Below are positions 48,022-57,668 of a stretch of 64,000 bases of DNA, in pieces. Source of the DNA: Cryobacterium sp. Y29 (GTDB lineage: Bacteria; Actinomycetota; Actinomycetes; Actinomycetales; Microbacteriaceae); NCBI RefSeq assembly GCF_002929825.1, contig NZ_PJJN01000031.1, forward strand, positions 162,133 through 226,132. The letters run 5' to 3'. Every line of letters starts with the position of its first letter. Within the stretch, counting starts at the first letter, position 1. Below the pieces are notes generated by a model that was given only the letters and a program-made list of their open reading frames with translations, was not told where the DNA came from and did no database searches. Made by a program: the position numbers and the translations under genes.

Positions 48022-48774
48022 CTACTTCGTGTTGCCCTGGGCGGCTACGGCCGCCGCGCCGGCCGCAGCAGCTTCGGGGTCGAGGTACTCCCCCGGTGCG
48101 AGCGGCATGAGGTCTTCGCCGAGCTGGTAGACGAGCGGAATTCCGGTGGGGATGTTCAGCTCGGCGATATCGGCGTCGCTGATGCCGTCGAGGTGCTTGA
48201 CCAGGGCGCGCAGGGAGTTGCCGTGCGCGGTGACCAGTACGGTTTTACCCGCGAGCAGGTCGGGCGCGATGTCGGAGTGCCAGTACGGCAGCATCCGCTC
48301 GACGACGTCTTTGAGGCACTCGGTGCGGGGTAGGTCGGAGCCGAGGCCCGCGTAGCGGACATCGTGCGCCTGCGAGAACTCGCTCGAGTCGTCGAGCACG
48401 GGCGGTGGGGTGTCGTAGGAGCGGCGCCACAGCATGAACTGCTCCTGGCCGAATTTTGCCTGGGTCGCGGCCTTGTCAAGGCCCTGCAGCCCGCCATAGT
48501 GGCGTTCATTGAGGCGCCAGGAACGCCTCACCGGGATCCACGAGCGGCCGGCCTCGTCGAGCGCGAGATTCGCGGTCTGGATGGCGCGGGAGAGCAGGCT
48601 GGTGTGCAGCACGTCGGGCAGCAGGCCGGCATCCCTCAGCAGCGCGCCGGCGCGCGCGGCTTCGCTGGTGCCCTGCTCGCTCAGGGGAACGTCCACCCAG
48701 CCGGTGAACAGGTTCTGCTGGTTCCAGGTGCTTTGGCCGTGGCGGAGAAGGACGAGTGTGTAGGGGGCAGACAT
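48022..48774 (-). CDS. gpmA: 2,3-bisphosphoglycerate-dependent phosphoglycerate mutase
   Basis: 250 residues. The phospho-histidine is in [23 protein letters not shown]; further motifs are [29 protein letters not shown] and [15 protein letters not shown]. It interconverts 3- and 2-phosphoglycerate in glycolysis. TAGAGT lies 6 bp before the ATG on the minus strand, so it is probably leaderless. The order gpm, senX3, regX3, phoU near each other resembles mycobacteria. Confidence 0.96.
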   Translation of the reverse strand: MSAPYTLVLLRHGQSTWNQQNLFTGWVDVPLSEQGTSEAARAGALLRDAGLLPDVLHTSLLSRAIQTANLALDEAGRSWIPVRRSWRLNERHYGGLQGLDKAATQAKFGQEQFMLWRRSYDTPPPVLDDSSEFSQAHDVRYAGLGSDLPRTECLKDVVERMLPYWHSDIAPDLLAGKTVLVTAHGNSLRALVKHLDGISDADIAELNIPTGIPLVYQLGEDLMPLAPGEYLDPEAAAAGAAAVAAQGNTK

Positions 48775-48780
48775 GTGCCC

Positions 48781-48786
48781 ACTCTA
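48781..48786 (-). promoter_or_regulatory. -10 element of gpmA, leaderless arrangement
   Basis: TAGAGT on the minus strand, 6 bp (GGGCAC) before ATG 48772-48774. No ribosome site is present. Confidence 0.5.
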
Positions 48787-48804
48787 TCGAGCGGCGGGGT
48801 GGAC

Positions 48805-50013
48805 TCAGTGACCGGGGGTGCGGATGCCCAGGCGAGGCAGGCGGGGGATGTCAGCGACGGACCCGGCCGACTGCGGCACGATAATCTCCTGGCTGGCCGA
48901 GATGGAGATCCCTTCGGAGGCAACGTACAGCGTCGACGCAGCCGGAATGGTGCGCTTGATCACCGCGAGCGCGATCGGCCCAAGCTCGTAGTGGATTCCG
49001 CTCGAGGTGATGACGCCGACGGTGACCCGCTCGGCTTCCTGCTCGGGCCTGACGCGATCGGCCTGTACCGCGTCGCCAGGGGCAGGCAGCACACCCTCTG
49101 ATCCGTCGAGGTGCAGCATGACCAGCCGGCGCGGCGGGTGGCCGAGGTTGTGCACCTTCGCGACGGTTTCCTGCCCGCGATAGCATCCCTTGCTCAGGTG
49201 CACGGCGGTGCGCAGCCAGTCCAGTTCGTGCGGGATGCTCTTCTCATCGACCTCGCGGGCCCGGCGCGGCCGCCAGGCGGCGATGCGCAGCGCTTCGAGG
49301 GCGAGGAGTCCTGCGGGTTTCACGAACGAGGACGCTGCGGCGCCGGTTGGCGGGACGGTCACGGTTCCGGCGGCCAGGGCATCGCGCAGGGCCGGCAGGC
49401 TGGCCCGGGCCACGAGGGTTTCCGTGTAGGTCCAGTGGGTTCCGGGGTGCTCAGGAGTTTCGGCGTACTGGTAGCCGCCGCGGGCGACTTCGGCCCACGG
49501 GTCCAGCCAGGTCAGGGGAACGCCGTTCGGGGCTGCGGGAGCGATGCCGACGGTGGCGGGGGCATCCGTCATGGCGCCGATCGTGGCGTAAGCAAGGGTG
49601 TGGTCGACGACCTGCACGCGCAGCATGAACTTCATACGGTCGAGGAACTTCTGTAGGCCGGGCAGCTCGGCAGCCTCGATCAGAAGCCAGGTTTCGACGC
49701 CGTCGTCGAGCACGCGGATGGCGTATTCGAGACGCCCGGTGGGGTCGAGCAGCAACATCTCGGCGGATTCGCCCGGTGCAAGGCTTTTCAGTTCCTGGCT
49801 GGCGATGGAATTGAGCCAGGTGAGGCGGTCGGGGCCGGCGACGGAGAGCACGCCGCGGTGGGACAGGTCGACGATGGAGCTGCCGGCAGCAAGCGTGCGC
49901 TGCTCGATCATGGGGTTGCCGTAGTGCGCGGCGACACCGGCGTCGATTCCTTCGGCTTGCACCGCGCCGGGCAGGCCGAGCAGCGGGGAGGAGGTCAGGG
50001 CCGGGTCAGTCAT
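48805..50013 (-). CDS. ygfZ: YgfZ/GcvT-domain folate-binding protein
   Basis: 402 residues with the GcvT-like aminomethyltransferase fold and the YgfZ signature KGCYRGQETVAKVHNLGHPPRRLV around residue 295. YgfZ proteins use tetrahydrofolate and help maintain some iron-sulfur enzymes. True glycine-cleavage T protein lacks the CYxGQE motif, so YgfZ is preferred. ATG 50011-50013 chosen; the frame extends to 50133 without a plausible start. Confidence 0.88.
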   Translation of the reverse strand: MTDPALTSSPLLGLPGAVQAEGIDAGVAAHYGNPMIEQRTLAAGSSIVDLSHRGVLSVAGPDRLTWLNSIASQELKSLAPGESAEMLLLDPTGRLEYAIRVLDDGVETWLLIEAAELPGLQKFLDRMKFMLRVQVVDHTLAYATIGAMTDAPATVGIAPAAPNGVPLTWLDPWAEVARGGYQYAETPEHPGTHWTYTETLVARASLPALRDALAAGTVTVPPTGAAASSFVKPAGLLALEALRIAAWRPRRAREVDEKSIPHELDWLRTAVHLSKGCYRGQETVAKVHNLGHPPRRLVMLHLDGSEGVLPAPGDAVQADRVRPEQEAERVTVGVITSSGIHYELGPIALAVIKRTIPAASTLYVASEGISISASQEIIVPQSAGSVADIPRLPRLGIRTPGH

Positions 50014-50142
50014 GTCGCTCAATTCTGCCGTCCCGGGTTGTGGGCGGCGATCGTGCTTCGATGCGTGGGTCATCACTAGCAACAGTACGACCACGCGATT
50101 TATTCGATGGAGGGGCGGGTACACGGACTTCACCGCGCAACC

Positions 50143-50210
50143 GGGCCCACCTTATGACCCTGGGCCCAGTTTATAAACTGGGCCCAGGGCCCGGGCCCAG
50201 GCCCCGTCCC
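50143..50210 (-). repeat. Two-palindrome repeat element, copy 5
   Basis: Reverse orientation, 17 bp past the nitrobindin stop. The second palindrome (GGGCCCAGTTTA plus complement) is perfect; the first is diverged. Tail GGTCATAAGGTGGGCCC matches copy 4. Confidence 0.9.
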
Positions 50211-50227
50211 AGAAAGTGGGGTGGGGG

Positions 50228-50956
50228 CTATTGCACGCGGGTCAGGCGGCCGGAGGTGTGGGTGCGCAGATCCTGGCCGAGGGCGGCGATGTCCCAGGCC
50301 CAGAGCAGATGGTTGTCGACCAGGCCGTAGAGGCGGGTGGCAGCAGCGTAGGGCTTGGCGCCCGCGGTGCGCAGCACGGCATCCGTTGCGAGATCGATGC
50401 GCGGACCCTTGACCTGGCCGAGGTAGAGCTCGGCGACACCGCCGGGGTGCACGAGCGTGACCTCAATGTCGAAGCCGCCATCCCTGTTGCGTAGCGTTTC
50501 GACGGCGGCGGCCGAGGTGAACGGACGCCCGCCCGTGCCGGGCAGCATGCCGGGGCCGGGGTCGCCGTCACCCTGGTGACGGCTGAGCCGCCAGTATCCG
50601 GTTTCGGTGACCAACGGTGTTTTCTCGTCGGACATCATCTCGGGAGGTAGCGCTGGGGTCAGCCCGTGAGGCAGCGCGGAGGCCACGCCGGCGGCATCGG
50701 TTTCGGCAGGAGCGGACGAACCAGCGAATGCACCGGCATCCGTTTCGCGGGAAGCGACCTCGGGCTCGAGCCAGGTATAGGAGCTGTAGTTCAGGTGTGG
50801 GAGGCCGTCATGGCTGAAGCTGATGCGGTGGCCGAAGGTAGCACTGACCGACTCTTCGCCGATCTTGTATTCGAGTACGCCAGAGCCTTCCCACACTCCG
50901 ATCAACCAGGAGAGCGGAACGAGTTCGGACGGCAAACCGACCGGCAGGTCACGCAT
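50228..50956 (-). CDS. Nitrobindin-like heme-binding beta-barrel protein
   Basis: 242 residues. The GxWxGxG motif appears as GVWEGSG near residue 21, and the C-terminal region NHLLWAWDIAAL includes the proximal histidine candidate of the FABP-like nitrobindin family. It should bind heme b and react with NO or peroxynitrite. Compared with the usual 160-170 residues it carries an insertion of about 50 residues rich in Ala, Glu and Pro (EPEVASRETDAGAFAG onward) and a slightly long tail. A repeat element follows. Confidence 0.85.
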   Translation of the reverse strand: MRDLPVGLPSELVPLSWLIGVWEGSGVLEYKIGEESVSATFGHRISFSHDGLPHLNYSSYTWLEPEVASRETDAGAFAGSSAPAETDAAGVASALPHGLTPALPPEMMSDEKTPLVTETGYWRLSRHQGDGDPGPGMLPGTGGRPFTSAAAVETLRNRDGGFDIEVTLVHPGGVAELYLGQVKGPRIDLATDAVLRTAGAKPYAAATRLYGLVDNHLLWAWDIAALGQDLRTHTSGRLTRVQ

Positions 50957-50962
50957 GCGTGA

Positions 50963-51076
50963 TTACCGCTGCCCCCGGAACAGCTTGAACACGACCATGC
51001 CCGATACCCAGGCGATCGACAAGCTGGCCAATCCGAGCAGGCCCAGGAAGAAAAGTTCAAGCGCTAACAGATCCAT
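50963..51076 (-). CDS. Small membrane protein (37 residues)
   Basis: Begins MDLLALELFFLGLLGLASL and consists of one membrane helix with a basic tail FKLFRGQR. TAGGCT at 51084-51089 lies 7 bp before the ATG, consistent with a leaderless transcript. Stop codon 6 bp before the nitrobindin start region on the same strand. No family assigned, but composition and signals support a real gene. Confidence 0.55.
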   Translation of the reverse strand: MDLLALELFFLGLLGLASLSIAWVSGMVVFKLFRGQR

Positions 51077-51099
51077 GCCAGTAAGCCTAGTGCGAGCGG

Positions 51100-51351
51100 T
51101 CAGATGGAGACGACGATCGTGGCCGCCACCAGAATAACGATGGCTCCGGTGATGCTCATGGTGACCCTTGTGACGTAGCCCTCTTTGGTTCGGGTGGCGA
51201 TCTGCAGGCCCAGCGTAACAAGGGTGCAGACAGCCAGAGTGAGGCCGATCCAGCTGATCTCCGCCCCGTCGGTGGCGAGAATCGCGGTAAGGATTGCGCC
51301 CGCAATGGCCAGTACCCACACGGTCGCGATCGTTTTCCAGTGCCAGCTCAC
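51100..51351 (-). CDS. Small membrane protein with three helices
   Basis: 83 residues (MSWHWKTIATVWVLAIAGAILTAIL onward) with three hydrophobic segments and few charges. GTG start at 51349-51351 with no strong ribosome site and a CAGAAT 6 bp upstream. A conserved actinobacterial type of unknown function; it lies divergent to the GlnR-like gene. Confidence 0.65.
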   Translation of the reverse strand: MSWHWKTIATVWVLAIAGAILTAILATDGAEISWIGLTLAVCTLVTLGLQIATRTKEGYVTRVTMSITGAIVILVAATIVVSI

Positions 51352-51423
51352 GTGTCTATTCTGCCTGACCGCTCGCGTGTCATGGCACGCTAGTATAAAT
51401 TTCGAGATACTTGGAGGGCGCGA

Positions 51424-52116
51424 GTGGCGCAGTTGTTGATCCTGACCTCGGTGGCCAACAATGACGTGCTCCCCGCCCTGGCGTTGCTGTCACACAGCGC
51501 GAAACTGATTCCCGCCCAGGCGGATCAACTGATCAATGCGCCCGATTCAGATCTCATTCTGGTCGACGCCCGCAGCAACCTTGCCGCGGCCAAGTCGCTG
51601 TGCCAGATTCTGCGGACCATGGGCAGCTCCACTCCCCTGCTGCTGGTGGTCACCGAAGGCGGCCTCGCCGCTGTCAGCCCCGATTGGGGCGTCGACGACG
51701 TCATTCTCGACACGGCCGGTCCCGCCGAAGTGGATGCCCGCATCCGCCTGACCGCAGGGCGCCTCGCCCACACGGTGCCGTCGAACACGATTCGTGCCGC
51801 CGGAGTCGTCATCGACGAGGCGAGCTATTCGGCGAAGGTGCACGGCAAGCCGCTCGACCTCACCTATAAGGAGTTCGAGTTGCTGCGGTTTCTGGCGGCG
51901 CATCCGTCACGCGTTTTCACCCGCGAACAGCTACTGAGCGAGGTGTGGGGCTACGACTATTTCGGCGGAACCCGCACGGTTGACGTGCACGTGCGGCGCC
52001 TGCGCGCCAAGCTCGGCGACCAGGAGTCGCTCATTGGCACGGTGCGCAACGTCGGCTACCGTTTCACTGTGCACGAAGAAAACGATGAGCGGGTTCCCAA
52101 TTCTGTCCGCGCTTAG
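51424..52116 (+). CDS. GlnR-like orphan response regulator
   Basis: 230 residues. The receiver-like N-terminal domain has LILVDARSN (Asp48) but lacks the usual acidic pair and the conserved Thr/Lys pocket, as in GlnR of actinobacteria, which works without phosphorylation. The DNA-binding winged helix is [37 protein letters not shown]. No histidine kinase is next to it. GlnR controls nitrogen genes; the location before mshD matches mycobacterial Rv0818-Rv0819. GTG start behind TTGGAGGGC. Confidence 0.8.
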   Translation: MAQLLILTSVANNDVLPALALLSHSAKLIPAQADQLINAPDSDLILVDARSNLAAAKSLCQILRTMGSSTPLLLVVTEGGLAAVSPDWGVDDVILDTAGPAEVDARIRLTAGRLAHTVPSNTIRAAGVVIDEASYSAKVHGKPLDLTYKEFELLRFLAAHPSRVFTREQLLSEVWGYDYFGGTRTVDVHVRRLRAKLGDQESLIGTVRNVGYRFTVHEENDERVPNSVRA

Positions 52117-52957
52117 TACAGCGGATGCCGCTGGGCTGGCTACCTTTCACCGGGTCGCCGATTCCGCGCTGGCCTTCGACAGCTACGCACCGTTCAACGA
52201 GCAGGCGCTGTATGACCTGCAGGCAGGCCGGCGAACCGCCTATCTGGTGCGAATGAACGAACTCGTCGTCGGGGCGTCGCTGGGAGGTCCGGGCGAGATT
52301 GACCTCGTGATCAGCCCGGCCTATCGGCGGCGCGGGTACGGGCGCATGGCGGCGCACGAACTCGCGCACACCGAGCCGGATGGCGTGACCGCCTGGTCGC
52401 ACGGCGATCATCCAGCAGCCCGGGCGCTCGCGACTGAGCTGCACTTCGTCGCTGCGCGCACGTTGCTGGAAATGCGCAAGCCCCTGCTCGACGAGGCGAC
52501 GGCATCCGCTCCGTCCACTGATGAAGATATTTCGGCGTTCCGGGTGGGGACTGATGAGCGGGAGTGGGTGGCGCTGAACGCGCTCGTGTTTGCAGCACAC
52601 CCGGAACAGGGCGCTATCACCGAGGCAGACCTGGCGGCGCGGCAGGCGGAGTCGTGGTTCAACGCTGACGACTTTCTGATTTTACGCAACGCCGCCGGCC
52701 GCATGATCGGCTACAACTGGCTCAAGGTCGATGGGACCATCGGCGAAATCTATGTGGTCGGGGTGCATCCGGATGCCGCTGGCCGCGGCCTCGGACGAGT
52801 GCTCATGCAGGCCGGTCTGCACCGCCTGGCCGACGCTGGTTGCACGACCGCCTCGCTCTATGTCGAGGGCGACAGCTTCGGACCGGTGCACCTGTATCGG
52901 TCGCTTGGTTTCGTCGACCACACGGTCGACGTGCAGTACCGCCGCGTCACCGGCTGA
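52085..52957 (+). CDS. mshD: Mycothiol synthase MshD
   Basis: 290 residues with two GNAT domains: the first contains [29 protein letters not shown], the second [27 protein letters not shown]. It acetylates Cys-GlcN-inositol with acetyl-CoA, the last step of mycothiol synthesis. ATG 52085 overlaps the GlnR-like gene by 32 bp. Presence of MshD is a marker of Actinobacteria. Confidence 0.93.
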   Translation: MSGFPILSALSTADAAGLATFHRVADSALAFDSYAPFNEQALYDLQAGRRTAYLVRMNELVVGASLGGPGEIDLVISPAYRRRGYGRMAAHELAHTEPDGVTAWSHGDHPAARALATELHFVAARTLLEMRKPLLDEATASAPSTDEDISAFRVGTDEREWVALNALVFAAHPEQGAITEADLAARQAESWFNADDFLILRNAAGRMIGYNWLKVDGTIGEIYVVGVHPDAAGRGLGRVLMQAGLHRLADAGCTTASLYVEGDSFGPVHLYRSLGFVDHTVDVQYRRVTG

Positions 52958-53081
52958 GGGCACCTCACGGGTCGCCGTGCAGGTCGCGGCCGGAAGAAAA
53001 CCAAAGTTGGGGAACAAGTCTGCGCGCGCGTGACACGCGACACTCCGAAAAGTCAACGGCTGCCGGATTATTTCGCCAGAC

Positions 53082-53097
53082 GTTCACCCCGTTCGTC
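53082..53097 (+). promoter_or_regulatory. Possible PHO-box half site upstream of ppk
   Basis: GTTCACC is followed at 9-bp spacing by GTTCGTC, a partial match to the actinobacterial PHO box whose repeats normally lie 11 bp apart. Location 35 bp before the ppk start makes it worth checking. Confidence 0.3.
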
Positions 53098-53131
53098 ACG
53101 GCGGCGTGACCAAGGGTGTCAGGATGGTGAG

Positions 53132-55303
53132 ATGGACGGCGAAATCACCCAAGCAGACTCGGGACTCACAGACTTCGATGACGACTTTGACCCACTCATC
53201 GAAAAACTTGACCCGGCGCTGCCCGACGACCGCTACCTCGACCGGGAACTGAGCTGGCTCGCCTTCAACCAGCGCGTGCTCGAACTGGCCGAAGACGAGA
53301 GTCTGCCCGTTCTGGAGCGCACCAACTTTCTGGCCATCTTCGCCAGCAACCTCGACGAATTCTTCATGGTGCGTGTCGCTGGTCTGAAACGTCGTATTCT
53401 CACCGGGCTCGCGGTACCGACCAACGTGGGTCGAGCCGCCCAGGACGTGCTCAGCGACATCTCGGCGGCCGCCCACGCCCTGCAGAATCGCCACGCCCTC
53501 GCCTTCCAGAAACTCGTGCGCCCCGCCCTCGCCAACGCCGGGGTCGACGTCGTGGCCTGGGACAGCCTGGGTGACGCCGATCGCCGATCGCTGCGCACCT
53601 ACTTCTCGAACCAGATCTTTCCGGTGCTGATGCCCCTCGCGGTCGACCCGGCGCATCCGTTTCCCTATATCTCCGGCCTGTCACTGAATCTGGCTGTGCG
53701 GGTGCGCAACTCGAAAACCGGCAAGCAGGAGTTCGCCCGGCTCAAGGTGCCGCCGATGTTGCCGCGGTTTGTGCGGGTGGATCGCACCGAGTCGGTCGAC
53801 TGCATCCGCTATATCGCTCTGGAAGACCTGATCGCCAACCAGCTCGGCGACCTGTTCCCGGGCATGGAAATTCTGGAACACCACGTCTTTCGGGTTACCC
53901 GCAATGAAGACGTCGAAATCGACGAAGACGAAACCGAGAACCTGATCAAAGCCCTCGAGAAAGAGCTGCTGCGCCGCCGGTTCGGCCCGCCCATTCGGCT
54001 GGAGGTCACCGAGGACATGGACGACGTCACCCTCGGGCTGCTCGTGCGTGAACTCGACGTGACCGAGCAGGAGGTCTATCACCTGCCAGCGCCTCTCGAC
54101 CTCGGCGGCCTGTTCGACTTGCGCATCGACCGCCCGGACCTGCACTTCGTCAAGCACGTGCCCACAACGGCTGCTCAGCTGCTGCCGAGCGAGCCGAACG
54201 CCGAGCAGGACATCTTCGCAGCGGTCGCCAACCGTGACGTGCTGCTGCACCACCCCTATGAGTCGTTTGCGACGAGCGTGCAGGCTTTTCTCGAGCAGGC
54301 CGCGGCCGACCCGAACGTGCTGGCCATCAAACAGACGCTGTACCGCACCTCGGGCGACAGCCCCATCGTCGAGGCACTCATCGCCGCCGCCGATAGCGGC
54401 AAGCAGGTACTCGCCCTGGTCGAGATCAAGGCCCGCTTTGACGAACAGGCGAACATCACCTGGGCCCGCAAACTCGAGAAGGCCGGCGTGCACGTGGTCT
54501 ACGGCCTGGTCGGCTTGAAAACACACTGCAAGCTCGCCCTCGTGGTGCGCTACGAGAAGGGCGTGCTGCGGCACTACAGCCACGTCGGCACGGGAAACTA
54601 CAACCCCAAGACCAGCCGCATCTACGAAGACCTCGGCCTGCTCACAGCCGATGCCCAGGTCGGCAAAGACCTGACCCGCCTGTTCAACGAGTTGTCGGGT
54701 TATGCCATCGAGAAGAAGTTCAAGCGACTGTTGGTCGCTCCGTTGCACCTGCGGAAGGCCTTGCTCAAACACATCGCGATCGAGACCCAGAATGCGCTCG
54801 ACGGCAAGACGAGTGGCATCCGGATCAAGGTCAATTCCATGGTTGACGAGGACATCATCGACGCGCTGTATCGGGCCAGCCAGGCCGGCGTACAGGTCGA
54901 CGTCTGGGTGCGCGGCATCTGCAGCCTGCGGCCCGGCGTCGCGGGCATGAGCGAGAACATTCGGGTGCGGTCGATTCTGGGCCGGTATTTGGAACATTCG
55001 CGCATTTTCTCCTTTCACAGCCTCGGCGGCACCCAGGTGTACATCGGCAGCGCCGACATGATGCACCGCAACCTTGATCGCCGGGTTGAGGCGCTCGTGC
55101 GGCTGGTCGATCCTGAGCACCTGGTCGAGATCGACGAACTGTTCGAGCGAGCGATGGATCCGCGCACGTCAAGCTGGTGGCTCGACGAAACCGGTCAGTG
55201 GACCCGCCACGACGTCGACGAAAAGGGCGTGCACCTGAGCGACATGCAGAACAAGCTGATGCGGCAGATCAGTGCGCGCAAGCGGCCGTCCGGGCGTCGC
55301 TAG
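53132..55303 (+). CDS. ppk: Polyphosphate kinase 1
   Basis: 723 residues. The four PPK1 domains are present: N-terminal [19 protein letters not shown], head domain, and two phospholipase-D-like catalytic halves with the phospho-histidine in [26 protein letters not shown]. It makes polyphosphate from ATP reversibly. ATG 53132 is preferred over an earlier frame start because AGGATGGTGAG precedes it. The mutT1-like GTG overlaps its TAG. Confidence 0.96.
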   Translation: MDGEITQADSGLTDFDDDFDPLIEKLDPALPDDRYLDRELSWLAFNQRVLELAEDESLPVLERTNFLAIFASNLDEFFMVRVAGLKRRILTGLAVPTNVGRAAQDVLSDISAAAHALQNRHALAFQKLVRPALANAGVDVVAWDSLGDADRRSLRTYFSNQIFPVLMPLAVDPAHPFPYISGLSLNLAVRVRNSKTGKQEFARLKVPPMLPRFVRVDRTESVDCIRYIALEDLIANQLGDLFPGMEILEHHVFRVTRNEDVEIDEDETENLIKALEKELLRRRFGPPIRLEVTEDMDDVTLGLLVRELDVTEQEVYHLPAPLDLGGLFDLRIDRPDLHFVKHVPTTAAQLLPSEPNAEQDIFAAVANRDVLLHHPYESFATSVQAFLEQAAADPNVLAIKQTLYRTSGDSPIVEALIAAADSGKQVLALVEIKARFDEQANITWARKLEKAGVHVVYGLVGLKTHCKLALVVRYEKGVLRHYSHVGTGNYNPKTSRIYEDLGLLTADAQVGKDLTRLFNELSGYAIEKKFKRLLVAPLHLRKALLKHIAIETQNALDGKTSGIRIKVNSMVDEDIIDALYRASQAGVQVDVWVRGICSLRPGVAGMSENIRVRSILGRYLEHSRIFSFHSLGGTQVYIGSADMMHRNLDRRVEALVRLVDPEHLVEIDELFERAMDPRTSSWWLDETGQWTRHDVDEKGVHLSDMQNKLMRQISARKRPSGRR

Positions 55304-56250
55304 TGGCCGTCAAGGCTAACGACCCCGCCGTTTACGCCGCCGGCGCCGTCTGCTGGCGACTGATCGAGGGTCGCGTGCAGGTGCTGCTGATCCACCGCAC
55401 GGTGCACGGCGACGTGACCATTCCCAAGGGCAAGGTGGACCCGGGCGAAACGCTGCCCCGCACCGCGGTGCGCGAAGTAGAGGAAGAGACCGGGTTGGCC
55501 GTGGCCCTCGGCGTGCCGCTCGGCGTGTCGCACTACGACATGCCAGACGGCCGCACCAAGATCGTGCACTATTGGGCCGCCGAGATTACGTCCGATGCCA
55601 TCGCGCACTCCACCTTTGTGCCGAACGGCGAGGTCGCCGCCATTGAATGGGTCACCATCAAGAAGGCGCGTACCTATCTGAGTTACCCGGCCGACGTCAC
55701 CATTCTCGAGGCGTTCTCCGCTTTGGTCGACGCCGGGGTGACCCGTACGTTTGCCCTGATCGCGCTGCGGCACGGCAAGGCGGCGCCGCGCACCGGTGCC
55801 CTGCCCGACGCGCGTCGTCCGCTGACCGCTCGCGGCGTGAAGCAGGCGGCGAGTCTCGTCGACACGATCACGGCGTGGCGCCCGCTGCGCATAATCTCGA
55901 GCACGGCAACGCGATGTGTCACGACCGTGGCGCCGCTGGCTGCCTCCACGGGTATCCCGATCAAACAGACCGACCTCATCAGCCAGGACGCGCTCGAAAG
56001 TGACGAAGCGGATGTTCGCGGCGTCGTCGGCAAGCGCGTGCGGGCCCGCAAGACGGCCGTGCTCTGCAGCCACGGGCCCGTACTGCCGGAGATTTTGCGC
56101 GAGATCGCGCTCGCGACGGGAAGCCAGACGTCGTCGGCACTGTCGGAGGCAGCGAACCTGGACACCGGTGGATTCACGATCGTGCACCTGTCGTCGGAGA
56201 ATCCGGCGGCCGGCATCCTCGCGATAGAAACATACCCCGCGACGACCTGA
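55303..56250 (+). CDS. MutT1-like Nudix plus histidine phosphatase protein
   Basis: 315 residues. The Nudix box PKGKVDPGETLPRTAVREVEEETGL is at about 36-60, and a C-terminal SixA/RHG phosphatase domain starts at about 150 with LRHGKAAPRTG and SSTATRCVTT. The two-domain form matches mycobacterial MutT1, which removes 8-oxo-dGTP and related nucleotides. GTG start overlaps the ppk TAG, so the two are coupled and nucleotide clean-up may be tied to polyphosphate metabolism. Confidence 0.9.
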   Translation: MAVKANDPAVYAAGAVCWRLIEGRVQVLLIHRTVHGDVTIPKGKVDPGETLPRTAVREVEEETGLAVALGVPLGVSHYDMPDGRTKIVHYWAAEITSDAIAHSTFVPNGEVAAIEWVTIKKARTYLSYPADVTILEAFSALVDAGVTRTFALIALRHGKAAPRTGALPDARRPLTARGVKQAASLVDTITAWRPLRIISSTATRCVTTVAPLAASTGIPIKQTDLISQDALESDEADVRGVVGKRVRARKTAVLCSHGPVLPEILREIALATGSQTSSALSEAANLDTGGFTIVHLSSENPAAGILAIETYPATT

Positions 56251-56284
56251 TTTCTTGCTTTCTCTTGGGCAAGCGTTATCTCGC

Positions 56285-56302
56285 GTTTACCTTCCGTTTA
56301 CC
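56285..56302 (+). promoter_or_regulatory. PHO-box-like direct repeat upstream of pstS
   Basis: GTTTACC occurs twice at exactly 11-bp spacing (56285-56291 and 56296-56302), with a degenerate third unit GTTATCT at 56275. Eleven-bp direct repeats of GTTCACC-type heptamers are the recognition pattern for PhoP/RegX3-class regulators in actinobacteria. Confidence 0.7.
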
Positions 56303-56409
56303 AATAGGTCGGTCGGCGGTTACTTGAGATGTCTAACCTCTTTCATGGGCCAGCACCGGCCCGGTACCCAGCAATCACAGACTTGTCAAACCCTCGAAAG
56401 GGACTACAC

Positions 56410-57510
56410 GTGAACTTCAAGCGTTTCGGCCGCCCGGCGATCATCGCCATCGTTGCAGGCCTCGCACTGTCCTCCTGTGCTGCAAACGAGGGCGCCGCGC
56501 CCGCCTCTGACGCCGCAGCGGCCAGCACGCTCTCCGGCACGATCAACGGCGCCGGCGCCTCTTCAATGGGTGCGGCGCAGGAAGCATGGCGCGCAGCGTT
56601 CCAGACGGCCAACCCCGAGGTCACCGTCAACTATGACCCCACCGGCTCCGGCGCAGGCCGCGAAGCTTTCATCGCTGGCGGCACCGACTTCGCCGGCAGC
56701 GACTCCTACATGGGCGACGAAGAGCTCGCCGGTACCTTCGCTTCTTGCGCTCCCGACAGCAAGGCTGTCGATCTGCCGGTCTACATCTCCCCCATCGCCG
56801 TGATCTTCAACGTCGACGGCGTTGAAGAACTCAACATCGATGCTGACACGCTCGCGAAGATCTTCTCCGGCGCAATCACCAGCTGGGACGACGCCGCCAT
56901 CGCGGCCCTGAACCCCGACGCAACCCTGCCGGCCACCGCGATCACCGCCGTGCACCGCTCGGACGACTCGGGTACCACCAAGAACTTCTCCGACTACCTC
57001 GGCCAGGCCGCAGCCGACGTGTGGACCGAGAAGGCCTCGGACACCTTCCCGTACTCCTTCGCTGGGGCTGAAGGCGGACAGGGCACCTCGGGTGTCGTTG
57101 ACGCGGTCACCAACGGCGTCGGTACCATCGGATACGCCGATGCGTCACAGACCAACGACCTCAACACCGCCAAGCTCATGGTCGGCACCGACTTCGTTGC
57201 TTACACCCCCGAGGCCGCGGCCGAAGTTGTCGCCGGATCGCCCCTCGTGGCCGACCGCGCAGCCGATGACCTCGCGCTCGACCTGAACCGCAAGACCACC
57301 AACCCGGCCGAGTACCCGCTGGTTTTGGTGAGCTACGCGATCGTCTGCAACGAGTACGATGATGCCACCCAGGGCGAGCTCGTCAAGGCTTACATCGAGT
57401 TCATCGCCAGCGCCGAAGGCCAGGCCGTTGCTGAAGAAGCTGCCGGTGTTGCACCACTGACGGCCGAGCTCGAAGCCAACGTCGCCGCGGTTCTCGCCAC
57501 CGTCAAGTAG
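56410..57510 (+). CDS. pstS: Phosphate-binding lipoprotein PstS
   Basis: 366 residues. Lipobox LALSSC near residue 20; phosphate-binding elements INGAGASSMGAAQEAW, DPTGSGAGREAF, VHRSDDSGTTKNFSDYL and VGTIGYADAS. It captures phosphate outside the membrane and passes it to PstC-PstA. GTG start with AAAGGGAC upstream; the longer frame to 56329 lies before the ribosome site. The first gene of pstSCAB. Confidence 0.96.
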   Translation: MNFKRFGRPAIIAIVAGLALSSCAANEGAAPASDAAAASTLSGTINGAGASSMGAAQEAWRAAFQTANPEVTVNYDPTGSGAGREAFIAGGTDFAGSDSYMGDEELAGTFASCAPDSKAVDLPVYISPIAVIFNVDGVEELNIDADTLAKIFSGAITSWDDAAIAALNPDATLPATAITAVHRSDDSGTTKNFSDYLGQAAADVWTEKASDTFPYSFAGAEGGQGTSGVVDAVTNGVGTIGYADASQTNDLNTAKLMVGTDFVAYTPEAAAEVVAGSPLVADRAADDLALDLNRKTTNPAEYPLVLVSYAIVCNEYDDATQGELVKAYIEFIASAEGQAVAEEAAGVAPLTAELEANVAAVLATVK

Positions 57511-57523
57511 TACCTGAACACTC

Positions 57524-57567
57524 CTGCCCGGTTCGTTCTCGCACAACTGCGAGGGCGGATCGGGCAG
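57524..57567 (+). promoter_or_regulatory. Intercistronic hairpin between pstS and pstC
   Basis: CTGCCCG pairs with CGGGCAG and encloses CTCGCA/TGCGAG. There is no T-run. It may stabilise or end part of the pstS transcript so that the binding protein is made in excess. Confidence 0.6.
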
Positions 57568-57668
57568 ACTGGGGTGTACGGCCACTTGCGTCCAGCCGTC
57601 CCACCCCACATTTCTACACAATCTGACCAGCTCGACGCTACAGTTCGACCTTACTTAGGGAGACCGGC

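Noticed and set aside
47734..48333. 199-residue frame from the phoU end into gpmA
   Set aside because: It crosses the phoU terminator and lies antisense to gpmA; no signal supports it.
53681..55120. 479-residue ORF antisense to ppk
   Set aside because: Shadow of PPK1; no motif and no start signal.
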